Shown: positions 34,452 to 42,962 of the stretch, one piece after another
Numbering within the stretch: position 1 is the first letter of the stretch
Layout of the letters: every line of letters starts with the position of its first letter
NCBI GenBank assembly: GCA_963811705.1
Contig: CAWESL010000007.1
Location: 744,001-808,000 of the forward strand
Source: DATJPR01 sp963811705
Lineage (GTDB): Bacteria; Bacteroidota; Ignavibacteria; UBA10030; UBA6906
Direction of reading: 5' to 3'
DNA length: 64,000 nt
Notes under the pieces: generated by a model
The model's input: only the letters and a program-made list of their open reading frames with translations
Database searches by the model: none
What the model was told of the DNA's origin: nothing
Made by a program: the position numbers and the translations under genes

Positions 34452-35855
34452 TTACCCGGGAATGTGCGAATCTTTGATCGACAAAAGGTATTGGAGCGCC
34501 GCATCATGCTCGTTCGGGATCCGTCCGTCAAGAATGGCCTCCTCGATGGCTTTTTTCAGAACACCGACCGTCTTGCCGGGCTGCAGACCGCACGTCTGCA
34601 TGATCTCTTCGCCTCTCACGGGGGGTTGCCAGTTGCGGAGGCGATCCTTTTCCTCCACCTCGACGATCTTTTGCATCACCAGGTCGTAGTTCTTCAGGTA
34701 CTGCCGGACCAGCTTCGGATTTTTCGAGGTGATGTCCGCCCGGCAGAGCTTCATGAGGTCGTCGATGTCGTTCCCGGTATCGAACACCAGACGTCGCACC
34801 GCAGAGTCGGTGACCGTACTATCGACGAGTGCCATCGGCCGCAGGTGAAAGCGGACGAGCTTCTCGACGTACGGCAACGGGTCGAGGGGTAGTCGCATTC
34901 GCTGGAAAATCTTCCGCAGCATGCGGGCGCCGACTTCTTCATGGCCGTGAAACGTCCAGCCGGTTCCTTCCTTGAACGCCTTGGTCCTCGGCTTGGCGAT
35001 GTCATGGACCAACGCCGCGAAGCGCAACCAGAGGTTCTCCGTCGTCTCCGCGATGTTGTCGACCACCGTGCAGGTGTGGAGAAAGACATCCTTGTGATGA
35101 TGGTCCCGACGCTGGTCGACTCCGGCCATTTGTGCGAGCTCGGGAAAAACGATGTGCATCACCTGCGTTTCGTACATCAGGATAAGCCCCGTTGACGGCG
35201 TTGGGCATCGAAGGAGCTTCAGGAATTCCTCGGTGATCCGCTCCTGCGATACCACCTGGAGCCGGTCCTTCATTGCGCGGATCGCTTCGCGCGCTGCGGG
35301 ATCGAGCTGAAACCCGAGTTGTGCCACAAAGCGGATCGCCCGCATCGTCCGCAATGGATCGTCGGCAAAGGTCTGCAGCGGATCGAGCGGCGTCCGGAGG
35401 ACCGCTTGTTCGAGGTCCCGCATTCCGCCGAACGGGTCAACGATCGCGCCGAACCGGCCGGCATTCAACGAGGCCGCAATTGCGTTCACGGTAAAATCCC
35501 TGCGCAGGAGGTCTTCCTGCAGCGTGCCGGCCTTCACATCGGGATTGCGTGAATCCGGATGGTACGCCTCCCTCCGCGCTCCGACAAACTCCACCTTCCC
35601 CTCGGGGAACGGGATCATCGCTGTTCCGAATCGGTCGAACGTGACCACCGTGCCCTGACCGAGCGCCCTTGCCGCAGCGCGGGCAAACGCGATGCCGTCG
35701 CCGACGACGACGATATCGATGTCTTTTCCCGGTCGCTGCATGAGCACATCACGGACGAAGCCGCCGACAACGTACGCCTCGATCCCGTGCTCGTCCGCCA
35801 CCGCGCCGATGCGTCGCAGCAACTCGTTCTCGATCGGTAGGGTCTGTGGACTCAT
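34452..35855 (-). CDS. CCA tRNA nucleotidyltransferase / poly(A)-polymerase family with HD domain
   Basis: A 467-residue class II nucleotidyltransferase. The head domain has AYVVGGFVRDVLMQR and the metal-binding DIDIVVVGD pair, followed by the RRDFTVNAIA motif, DDPLRTMRAIRFVAQLG (nucleotide-recognition region), and then an HD phosphohydrolase domain (FAALVHDIAKPRTK). It adds or repairs the 3' CCA end of tRNAs; the nearby tRNA at 59448 indeed lacks an encoded CCA. A poly(A)-polymerase-like or A-only specificity is possible. Its start follows directly on the stop of the oxidoreductase gene upstream. Confidence 0.9.
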   Translation of the reverse strand: MSPQTLPIENELLRRIGAVADEHGIEAYVVGGFVRDVLMQRPGKDIDIVVVGDGIAFARAAARALGQGTVVTFDRFGTAMIPFPEGKVEFVGARREAYHPDSRNPDVKAGTLQEDLLRRDFTVNAIAASLNAGRFGAIVDPFGGMRDLEQAVLRTPLDPLQTFADDPLRTMRAIRFVAQLGFQLDPAAREAIRAMKDRLQVVSQERITEEFLKLLRCPTPSTGLILMYETQVMHIVFPELAQMAGVDQRRDHHHKDVFLHTCTVVDNIAETTENLWLRFAALVHDIAKPRTKAFKEGTGWTFHGHEEVGARMLRKIFQRMRLPLDPLPYVEKLVRFHLRPMALVDSTVTDSAVRRLVFDTGNDIDDLMKLCRADITSKNPKLVRQYLKNYDLVMQKIVEVEEKDRLRNWQPPVRGEEIMQTCGLQPGKTVGVLKKAIEEAILDGRIPNEHDAALQYLLSIKDSHIPG

Positions 35856-36842
35856 TTAGAGCACTATGCTCTGTTCCGCGATCTTTTGAAGAATACGATT
35901 CGCAACCTCGAGCGCCCGCCTGCCGTCATCGCCGCTGACCACCGGCCGCTCACCGCGGCCGATGCATCGGGCAAACGATTCGAGCTCGTAACGCAAGGCA
36001 TTGACCTCCTTCACTTCCGGCTGCTCGTACACGATTTTCCGACGATGTTTTCCGGAACCAAGCGCGCCGAGCATCAGTGTTCCTTCCACTCCAGGTTCCT
36101 CATCTTCCACGAGCCGGAAGACTTCGGCTATCCCCTGCGAAAAGTCGATTGAGATGTACCCGTTCTGCTGAAAGAGCCGCATCTTTCGCATCTTTTTCTG
36201 CGAGATCCGGCTCGCGGTGACATTCGCGACGCAGCCATTCTCAAATTGGAGCCGGGCGTTCGCGATATCGACGCTGTCCGACACGACGGCGATGCCGCTT
36301 GCCTCAACCTGCCGGACCGGCGATTGCACAAAGCTGAGGATCAGGTCGATGTCGTGGATCATCAGGTCGAGCACCACGGCGACGTCCGTCCCCCGGGGGT
36401 TGAACTGGGCAAGACGATGCGACTCGACGAACATGGGACGGAGACGGTACGCCTCGAGGGCGAGAATGGCCGGATTGAAGCGCTCGACATGCCCGACCTG
36501 CAACACAAGGGTTCCGGCGGCGGCGGCTGTGCACAATTCCTCCGCCTGAGCGACGGTTTCCGTGATCGGCTTCTCGACAAAAACATGTTTTCCCCTGTTC
36601 AGGGCGTACAGGGCGATGGCATGGTGTGCGCTTGTCGGCGCCGCGATCGTCACCGCATCGACCTGGTCAAGCAATGCATCCATCGTGGGAAACGATCGTG
36701 TTTTCAATTCGGCGGCGAGAGCGACCGCCTTGGTCCCGTCCGCATCGGTAATTCCCACCAGCGCGATTTCGGGAATCGCCGCCAGCATTTTCGCATGCAG
36801 GGAACCGAGGTGGCCCACGCCGATGACGCCGATTGAGATCAT
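35856..36842 (-). CDS. Gfo/Idh/MocA-family NAD(P)-dependent oxidoreductase
   Basis: A 328-residue dehydrogenase-like protein. N-terminal Rossmann domain GVIGVGHLGSLHAKML (residues 4-19), the EKP motif HVFVEKPITETVAQAEEL, and the C-terminal alpha/beta domain with GHVERFNPAI and a DLMIHDIDLIL segment carrying His/Asp residues typical of the active site. Close relatives are found near lipid A and sugar-metabolism genes, but the substrate is unknown. ATG 36842 overlaps the stop of the HAD gene (ATGA); the CCA gene follows with no gap. Starting from ATG 36875 is unlikely. Confidence 0.9.
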   Translation of the reverse strand: MISIGVIGVGHLGSLHAKMLAAIPEIALVGITDADGTKAVALAAELKTRSFPTMDALLDQVDAVTIAAPTSAHHAIALYALNRGKHVFVEKPITETVAQAEELCTAAAAGTLVLQVGHVERFNPAILALEAYRLRPMFVESHRLAQFNPRGTDVAVVLDLMIHDIDLILSFVQSPVRQVEASGIAVVSDSVDIANARLQFENGCVANVTASRISQKKMRKMRLFQQNGYISIDFSQGIAEVFRLVEDEEPGVEGTLMLGALGSGKHRRKIVYEQPEVKEVNALRYELESFARCIGRGERPVVSGDDGRRALEVANRILQKIAEQSIVL

Positions 36843-37504
36843 TGTTTTCCGTTCACAAGATGAATGTCCAGCCACACCCTGAATTCGTCCACCGTCTCGA
36901 ACCAGTACTCCGGTCGGGCTGCAGCGAGCCGCGTACGGTCGTAGGAATCCCAGAGCACCGCGGCCATCGGAACGCCCGCACCGCGGGATGCGCGCAAGTC
37001 GCCGAGCGTGTCTCCGACCATCACGGTACGATCGGGACGAACGTCAAACGTCTTCAGGACCTGCTGGATCCCTTCGGGGTCCGGCTTGTGTCGAAGCACG
37101 TCGTTTCCGGAGACCACAAGGTCGAAACCTCCCGCAATGCCGAGTTTGCGCAGCGTGATTTCGGTCGTTCGCCGGCCCTTCCCCGTGAACACTGCCGCCC
37201 GCCCTTTGCGCAGGCGGACGAGCGCGACCGCTTCCTTCATCCCCGGATGGAGAGCAGCCAACGCATCGTGCTCCCGTTCATAAAACAGACACAGATCCTC
37301 CATGGCCCGACCGACAAGTTCCGGCGGAAAGATTCGCGCCAGTGCGCCCTCCTCGGGCGGACCAAACAACGGGATGATCTCTGCCGGCGTATATTCCCGA
37401 TCGAGATACTTCTTCGTCACATGGTTGAAGCTCGCGAAGATCAGCTCGTTGGTCCGCGTCAGCGTCCCATCAACGTCAAAAATCACGCACTCGATTGAGG
37501 GCAT
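36839..37504 (-). CDS. HAD-superfamily phosphatase (phosphoglycolate-phosphatase-like)
   Basis: A 221-residue HAD hydrolase: motif I CVIFDVDGTLTRTN with nucleophile Asp10 and acid Asp12, cap domain at about 20-90, motif II AAVFTGKGRRT, motif III Lys in RHKPDPEGI, and motif IV VMVGDTLGDLRASRGAG. It resembles Gph/PgmB and pyrophosphatase-like HAD proteins; its substrate cannot be told. It is the first gene of the three-gene minus-strand unit (HAD, Gfo/Idh, CCA enzyme) whose promoter must lie in 37505-37617. Confidence 0.9.
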   Translation of the reverse strand: MPSIECVIFDVDGTLTRTNELIFASFNHVTKKYLDREYTPAEIIPLFGPPEEGALARIFPPELVGRAMEDLCLFYEREHDALAALHPGMKEAVALVRLRKGRAAVFTGKGRRTTEITLRKLGIAGGFDLVVSGNDVLRHKPDPEGIQQVLKTFDVRPDRTVMVGDTLGDLRASRGAGVPMAAVLWDSYDRTRLAAARPEYWFETVDEFRVWLDIHLVNGKQ

Positions 37505-37558
37505 AAGGAGAGGAATGAATTTCCTTTCAAGCTTAGAAATATATCCACTCCCTCAGGC

Positions 37559-37591
37559 AATAGCAATCCGTTCGTCCCCGATATTGCTATT
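37559..37591. repeat. Inverted repeat in the divergent promoter region of HAD and RlmI genes
   Basis: Perfect 9-bp arms AATAGCAAT and ATTGCTATT separated by 15 bases. It lies between divergently transcribed genes, 55 bases from the HAD start and 27 bases from the methyltransferase start, so it could be an operator or a hairpin in the leader. Confidence 0.5.
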
Positions 37592-37617
37592 CCTTTCGCT
37601 TCTTCATATTTTTTTCC

Positions 37618-38808
37618 ATGACAGAACTCCATCTCTCCCTCCAGGTTGTCCTCAAGAAGAACGAAGATCGACGGGTTGTCAGGGGACACCCGTGGGTCTT
37701 CAGCAATGAGATCCGGGAAATCGTGGGCCAGCCGGCCATCGGCGATGTTGTCGAGGTCATGAGCGCAGGCAGGAAGACGATCGGCATCGGATTCTACAAC
37801 CCCCATTCGCTGATCGCGGTTCGCCTCCTCTCACACTTCGTCGAAGAGGTCGATGCGACGTTTCTCCGAAAGCGACTTGAGCGCGCGCTCCAGCTGCGAC
37901 GCGCCGTGTACCCTGACGGCGACGCCTTCCGGCTCGTCCACGGCGAAGCCGACTTCCTTCCCGGACTCCTGATCGACAAGTTCAAAGACCATCTCTCGAT
38001 CCAATCATTGTCGTACGGCATGGATGCGCGACTCCCGATGATTTGCGATATCCTCGAGGATCTCCTCCACCCGGCGGCCATCATCGAGCGGAACGAGACA
38101 TCGCTGAGGACGATGGAGCACCTCCCGCTGCGCCGCGGGGTCCTTCGCGGGTCGCCGGCGACATCGGTCACATTTTCCGAGAATGGCATTCTCTTCGCGA
38201 TCGACCCGATGAAAGGACAAAAAACGGGGTTCTTCCTCGACCAGAGGGAGAACCGGGCGATCGTTGCGCGGCTCTGCAGCGGAGCGCGAGTCCTGGATTG
38301 TTACTGCAACGACGGCGGGTTCGCCCTCAATGCGGCAAAGGCCGGCGCGGCATCAGTGCTCGGGATCGACAGCTCCGCAGAAGCGATCGAGGCCGCAACC
38401 CGCAATGCAGAAAGGAACGGACTGACCAATGTCACGTTTCTCCACGAGGATGCGTCCGACGCGCTCGTGAAGCGCGTTCAGGAGGATCCGTTCGACGTGG
38501 TCATTCTCGACCCTCCTTCCTTTACGCGAAACAGAAAATCCGTTCCCGCCGCCCGGCAGGGGTATCGCGAGATCAACTCCCGTGCGCTCCGGCTGCTTCG
38601 GCCTGACGGTTATCTTGCGACTGCGTCATGCTCACACCATATCGAGCCTCAGGCGTTTCTTGAGGACGTAATGACTGCAGGGCGGAAAAACCAACGACAA
38701 CTGCAGTTGCTTGAATGGCGGGGTGCACCCGCAGACCATCCCACGCTTCCGACGGTCCCGGAAACATCCTATTTGAAATTCGCGGTCTTTCGGGTCGGAA
38801 AATCGTAG
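37618..38808 (+). CDS. rlmI: Class I SAM-dependent rRNA (cytosine-C5) methyltransferase, RlmI-like
   Basis: A 396-residue protein, the same length as E. coli RlmI (methylates 23S rRNA C1962). N-terminal PUA domain (VLKKNEDRRVVRGHPWVFSN and IGIGFYNPHSLIAVRLL), an EEHD-like central region, then the Rossmann methyltransferase: VLDCYCNDGGFALNAAKAGA (SAM-binding motif I), VLGIDSSAEAIEAA (motif II), and DVVILDPPSFTRNRKSV (motif IV). The later ASCSHHIEP contains the conserved Cys. It is transcribed divergently from the HAD operon. Confidence 0.93.
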   Translation: MTELHLSLQVVLKKNEDRRVVRGHPWVFSNEIREIVGQPAIGDVVEVMSAGRKTIGIGFYNPHSLIAVRLLSHFVEEVDATFLRKRLERALQLRRAVYPDGDAFRLVHGEADFLPGLLIDKFKDHLSIQSLSYGMDARLPMICDILEDLLHPAAIIERNETSLRTMEHLPLRRGVLRGSPATSVTFSENGILFAIDPMKGQKTGFFLDQRENRAIVARLCSGARVLDCYCNDGGFALNAAKAGAASVLGIDSSAEAIEAATRNAERNGLTNVTFLHEDASDALVKRVQEDPFDVVILDPPSFTRNRKSVPAARQGYREINSRALRLLRPDGYLATASCSHHIEPQAFLEDVMTAGRKNQRQLQLLEWRGAPADHPTLPTVPETSYLKFAVFRVGKS

Positions 38809-38892
38809 GAGAACCGGCTTGTGCAGCGTTGATCGGAGAAACCAACATCATCCAGGAAGCGTTATAGTGTGTGTGAGGGAAAGGAAGAAGCT

Positions 38893-39657
38893 ATGCATAC
38901 CCGAAGGTGGCTCGTCGTCGTTTTCACCCTTCTCCTCGGTGGGATTGGTTGTACGGCAACGGCACAATCCACCGTGGGGAAAAACCCCGGCGCTATAAAA
39001 CCCCCGCAAGCGAACCCTCCCGCGACCACTCTTGCCGAAGGAGAGGAACCGTACAAGAACGTCTGGGGTGCGGACATTCTGGTGTCGAATGACGGGTTTG
39101 GCCTGGGGACATTTTATCGCCGCGCCCTGACGCCGGATATCTCGGGGGTCATCGCATTTTCCATTTCCGAATCCAAGGACAGCCGTGAAATCGAGCGGTA
39201 CGATCCGTATTTCAATCAGACATACATTCCCGGCAAGCTGAACCGCTTCCTCGTCCTCCCGTTAACCTTCGGCATCCAGTACCGCTTGTTCCGCGAAGAC
39301 ATCGTCGAGACGTTTCGGCCGTACGTGACGGCGGGGGTGGGACCGGTCATGATCTATGAGATGCCGTTCGTGACGCTTGACAAGACCGTATCACCCGTGA
39401 ATGCGAATCCGGTGGATTTTTTCAAAGCCATCGGGCTCGGGCACCCGCATTACACGGGAACCGCGTTCATTGGAGCAGGCGCAAATTTCGGATCGGATCA
39501 ATCAAGCATGTTCGGCGTGAACTTCCGCTACTACTTCACCTATCTCTATTCGGGGGGTCTGCCGTCGATGTTTGACCTTTACACGGGAGATGTCGACGCG
39601 ACAAAGAAGGATTTCGGTGGGTTCTTTATCACTCTCAATATCGGCATGGGCTACTAG
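38893..39657 (+). CDS. Outer-membrane beta-barrel protein of unknown function
   Basis: A 254-residue exported protein. Signal peptide (VVVFTLLLGGIGCTATAQ) is followed by a Pro-rich linker (about residues 30-50) and a barrel-like pattern of alternating hydrophobic strands: GVIAFSISESKD, RFLVLPLTFGIQYRLF, RPYVTAGVGPVMIYEM, TAFIGAGANFGSDQSSMFGV, NFRYYFTYLYSGG, ending in the terminal strand GGFFITLNIGMGY, which has the aromatic C-terminus used by outer-membrane barrels. ATG 38893 is preferred over an upstream GTG 38869. Although the signal has GC, a lipobox is unconvincing. Confidence 0.78.
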   Translation: MHTRRWLVVVFTLLLGGIGCTATAQSTVGKNPGAIKPPQANPPATTLAEGEEPYKNVWGADILVSNDGFGLGTFYRRALTPDISGVIAFSISESKDSREIERYDPYFNQTYIPGKLNRFLVLPLTFGIQYRLFREDIVETFRPYVTAGVGPVMIYEMPFVTLDKTVSPVNANPVDFFKAIGLGHPHYTGTAFIGAGANFGSDQSSMFGVNFRYYFTYLYSGGLPSMFDLYTGDVDATKKDFGGFFITLNIGMGY

Positions 39658-39686
39658 CAGCATGGGATCCGCATAAACGGCTGAGC

Positions 39687-39714
39687 GTAGGAAGTAGGAC
39701 GTAGGATGTAGGAA
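39687..39714. repeat. Tandem heptanucleotide repeat (4 x GTAGGAN)
   Basis: Four direct copies in register: GTAGGAA, GTAGGAC, GTAGGAT, GTAGGAA. The degenerate seventh base and the intergenic place recall short tandemly repeated repetitive (STRR) heptads known from other bacterial genomes. Confidence 0.7.
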
Positions 39715-39827
39715 GAAAGCAGAACCATTCCGAATCTAAGGGATCACACGCACGTTTTTGCAGGTGAATTCTTCCGACGTCATGCGACCTACGTCATACT
39801 CCTGGCAACCACTGACTTACCGGCGAT

Positions 39828-39894
39828 AAAAAAAGGAAAGGGCACTTGCTCGCTTCTGGACCTCCCCTAAATCCATCCACGAGCCGATGCCCTT
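39828..39894 (-). terminator. Probable terminator of uvrA (two-step hairpin plus U-run)
   Basis: On the minus strand a 7-bp stem (AAGGGCA / TGCCCTT), a 3x3 internal loop and a 5-bp stem (GCTCG / CGAGC) are followed by TCC and seven T, about 104 bases after the uvrA stop. The apical loop is long (27 nt, with a possible further TGGA/TCCA pairing), which is more structure than a minimal terminator needs. Confidence 0.6.
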
Positions 39895-39997
39895 ATCAAT
39901 TCCTTAGGCAATATAGCTCATGGACAAGGCGATTGCGGTGATCAAAGTCACGGTACCGATGAATAAACAACGGTAACAGTCTGTCGCCGCCGCCGAA

Positions 39998-42838
39998 TTA
40001 TCTCTTTGTTTGCTTCACAAGTTGCCGGAGAAAGCGACCTGTCAAAGAAGAAGCATGCGCCGCGATCTTCTCCGGCGGTCCCGTCGCAACAATCTTCCCT
40101 CCTTCGTTCCCGGCTTCCGGTCCCAAATCGATCACCCAATCGGCAGATTTAATCACATCAAGATTGTGCTCGATAAGCAGGACCGAATTGCCGGCATCGA
40201 TCAGCGCATTGAAGCATTGAAGAAGCCGCGCGATATCATCAAAATGCAGTCCGGTCGTCGGTTCATCCAGGATGAAGAGCGTGTGCCGTTCCCCATCCGA
40301 AGTGCCGAGATGCGATGACAGTTTCACGCGCTGCGCCTCTCCGCCCGAGAGAGTCGTCGCCGACTGACCGAGACGGATATAGCCCAGCCCGACATCTTCC
40401 AGCACTTTGAGCTTCTTCGTGATTCGCCGACCCTGGGCTTCGGCATTGAAGAACGCGATCGCCTCGGTCACGGTCAGGCCGAGAACATCGTCGATGTTCT
40501 TTCCACGATAGCGAATCTCGAGGATCTCCGCTTTGTACCGTTTCCCCTTGCAGACATCGCAGGGAAGATACAGGTCTGCGAGAAACTGCATCTCCACCTT
40601 GATCACCCCATCGCCCTCGCACGCTTCGCACCGCCCGCCGGGCACATTGAACGAAAACGCGCCGGGCTGGAGCCCCTGGATCTTTGCCGCTTGCGTCGAT
40701 GCAAAGAGCGTCCGGATCAGGTCGAACGCGCCAATGTAGGTCACCGGGTTCGACCGGGGGGTCCGACCGATCGGCGACTGGTCCACGAGCTCGACGGCGC
40801 TGACCGATTGAAACCCTTCAAAGCGCTTGAAATTTCCCGGCCGCGCCGTAAAATCACCCAACGCCCTCCGAAGCCCGTCCGCAACGATATTGTGGACCAG
40901 CGTGCTCTTGCCGCTCCCGCTGACCCCGGTCACACACACAAGCATATGGAGGGGAATGGAAATATCGAGCTCATGCAGGTTGTGTTGCGATGCTCCCTCA
41001 ATGACGAGCTTCTCGCCGCTCTCCTGTCGACGTGACTTCGGGACTGGGATGGTCTTTGCGCCGTTAAGGTACGCACCCGTCAGCGAGGCGGGATGCCGGC
41101 GGAGTTCATCGAGGGTTCCGCAGGCGACGACCTCACCTCCCCGCTCCCCGGCGAATGGCCCCATGTCGACGATGACGTCGGCTTCCCGAATCATTTCGGC
41201 GTCGTGTTCGACGACCATCACGGTGTTTCCGATGTCGCGCAGCTTCTTCAGGATGGCAATGAGACGTGCGTTGTCCCGCGGATGAAGTCCGATGCTCGGC
41301 TCATCGAGAACATACAACGCGCCGACAAGAGAGGACCCGAGCGATGTTGCGAGGTTGATCCGTTGCGATTCCCCGCCGGACAGCGTGGTCGAGAGCCGGT
41401 CGAGCGTCAGATAGCCGATGCCGACGTCGTCAAGGTAGGCGAACCGACGCCGGAGTTCGGCAAGAATTCTTCTCGCGATCTCCGATTCGTGCGGAGTGAG
41501 CGCCAGCGACTCGATGAACCGGCGCCCTTCGGCGATCGTCATGGCGGTGACGTCCGCCATGTTTTTCCCTTCAATTTTCACCAGCAGCGATTCCGGCCGG
41601 AGTCTGGCCCCTCCGCACGATGGGCAGGTGGTATAGCCGCGGTAGCGGGAGAGAAGCACTCTATAATAGATCTTGTATGCCTTCTTCTCGAGAAAGGCAA
41701 AAAATCCTTTCACCCCGCCGTATTGGCCATGCCCGTCCATCACAATCTCAACTTCCCTGCGTGTGAGATCCTTGAACGGCACATCGAGACGGAGCCGGGC
41801 TCCGGAGGCCGCGCGAGTGAGATCCCCATACCACTCGCGGAACTTGGGTGTCGTCCACGGCTGTATCGCCCCCTCCGCGAGAGACTTCGTTGAGTCGGGA
41901 ACGATCTTCTCCATATCGATCCCCATCGCCCTCCCGAACCCCTGACATTCCGGACACGCACCGACAGGGTTGTTGAATGAAAACATCCTCGGATCGGGCT
42001 CATCATAGACAATATGGCAATCGGGACAAGCGAACACCTTGTTGAAGCGAAGGGTTTTCGTCACATCGGGTAGGACGAGGACCGCGTGACCGCTGCCGGA
42101 AGCGAATGCTGTCTCAAGAGAATCGATAAACCGTGGATCGTCGTCCCCGTTCCTGTAGACGAGACGATCGATCAACACGTACACGGCATCGGGTTTCGTG
42201 GTTCGCGGAAGGTCCTCTTCATTCAGATCGACAATGGCACCGTCGACGACGACCCGGAAGAACCCTTCCTTTTTCAGGTTGTCGATAGCCGCGGAAAGTT
42301 TTTCGCCGGGATGCACGGGGAGGGGAAATGTGAGCAGGACGCGAAGGGTGCGATCGCTTCCGGATTCGGCGTTCAGCGCCGTGAGAACGGTTTCCACCGA
42401 GTCGCGGGTCACGAGACGTCCGCATTGCCGGCAATAAGTCTTGCCGACGCGCGCAAAGAGAAGACGAAGATAGTCGTTGACTTCGGTCGTGGTTCCCACC
42501 GTCGACCGCGGGTTCCGCGTCGTCGTGCGCTGCTCGATCGCCATGGCGGGACTGATCCCCTGGATCAGATCGACATCGGGCTTGTCCATGCGTTCGAGGA
42601 ACTGGCGCGCATAGGAGGAGAGGCTTTCGACATACCGCCGTTGACCTTCGGCGTAGATGGTATCGAACGCGAGACTGGATTTCCCGGATCCGCTGACCCC
42701 GGTGATGACAATGAGTTTGTTCCGCGGGAGAGTGAGCGAGATGTTCTTGAGATTATGAACGCGGGCGCCGCGAACGATGATATCGGTGGTCACGCTGGTC
42801 GATGGTTGAACGAAGATCCGGGAGAGCAGGAACGTCAC
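39998..42838 (-). CDS. uvrA: Excinuclease ABC subunit A (UvrA)
   Basis: A 946-residue nucleotide excision repair protein that recognises DNA lesions with UvrB. Two ABC modules: first Walker A ITGVSGSGKSSLAFDTIYAE near residue 45, signature LSGGESQRINLATSLG and Walker B LYVLDEPSIGLHPRD; second Walker A CVTGVSGSGKSTLVHNIV, signature TLSGGEAQRVKLSSHLG and LFILDEPTTGLHFDD. Zinc-binding CxxC pairs (CRQCG, CPDCH/CPECQ, CPSCG, CEAC/CDVC) and the UvrB-binding and insertion domains are in place. The frame opens with GTG 42838 and offers GTG 42793 as an alternative; neither has a good ribosome-binding site, and family alignments favour the later one as the homology begins at about residue 18. Confidence 0.97.
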   Translation of the reverse strand: MTFLLSRIFVQPSTSVTTDIIVRGARVHNLKNISLTLPRNKLIVITGVSGSGKSSLAFDTIYAEGQRRYVESLSSYARQFLERMDKPDVDLIQGISPAMAIEQRTTTRNPRSTVGTTTEVNDYLRLLFARVGKTYCRQCGRLVTRDSVETVLTALNAESGSDRTLRVLLTFPLPVHPGEKLSAAIDNLKKEGFFRVVVDGAIVDLNEEDLPRTTKPDAVYVLIDRLVYRNGDDDPRFIDSLETAFASGSGHAVLVLPDVTKTLRFNKVFACPDCHIVYDEPDPRMFSFNNPVGACPECQGFGRAMGIDMEKIVPDSTKSLAEGAIQPWTTPKFREWYGDLTRAASGARLRLDVPFKDLTRREVEIVMDGHGQYGGVKGFFAFLEKKAYKIYYRVLLSRYRGYTTCPSCGGARLRPESLLVKIEGKNMADVTAMTIAEGRRFIESLALTPHESEIARRILAELRRRFAYLDDVGIGYLTLDRLSTTLSGGESQRINLATSLGSSLVGALYVLDEPSIGLHPRDNARLIAILKKLRDIGNTVMVVEHDAEMIREADVIVDMGPFAGERGGEVVACGTLDELRRHPASLTGAYLNGAKTIPVPKSRRQESGEKLVIEGASQHNLHELDISIPLHMLVCVTGVSGSGKSTLVHNIVADGLRRALGDFTARPGNFKRFEGFQSVSAVELVDQSPIGRTPRSNPVTYIGAFDLIRTLFASTQAAKIQGLQPGAFSFNVPGGRCEACEGDGVIKVEMQFLADLYLPCDVCKGKRYKAEILEIRYRGKNIDDVLGLTVTEAIAFFNAEAQGRRITKKLKVLEDVGLGYIRLGQSATTLSGGEAQRVKLSSHLGTSDGERHTLFILDEPTTGLHFDDIARLLQCFNALIDAGNSVLLIEHNLDVIKSADWVIDLGPEAGNEGGKIVATGPPEKIAAHASSLTGRFLRQLVKQTKR

Positions 42839-42880
42839 TTCAAACTACAAGAATCGACCCCGAAAATCAATGAACGCGAA

Positions 42881-42920
42881 AATGCCCAACCCTCCCGCGC
42901 GGGCGGGACGGTTGGGCATT
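42881..42920 (-). terminator. Strong stem-loop after the pilus-linked lipoprotein gene
   Basis: An 11-bp stem (AATGCCCAACC / GGTTGGGCATT), one C-C mismatch, then a 6-bp stem (TCCCGC / GCGGGA) and a GCGG loop, 42 bases after the lipoprotein stop. On the minus strand it is followed only by a weak T-rich stretch (TTCGCGTTCATTGATTTT), so termination may be partial and uvrA might be read through. Confidence 0.65.
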
Positions 42921-42962
42921 CCCTGGCTGTTCGCGACCGCAACGGTCGCCGGACAATCGACG

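Larger units (their letters stand above)
39658..39997. other. 340-bp intergenic spacer with heptad repeat and hairpin
   Basis: No open frame with coding character is visible. The region lies between the ends of the convergent outer-membrane protein gene (+) and uvrA (-). It holds four tandem heptads of the GTAGGAN type (39687-39714) and a two-step hairpin (39838-39894) described separately; the remainder shows nothing I recognise. Confidence 0.6.

Noticed and set aside
39838..39894. Possible SRP RNA
   Set aside because: The AGGTCC and GAAGCGAGC stretches recall SRP domain IV, but the GGAA tetraloop and the symmetric and asymmetric loops are missing.
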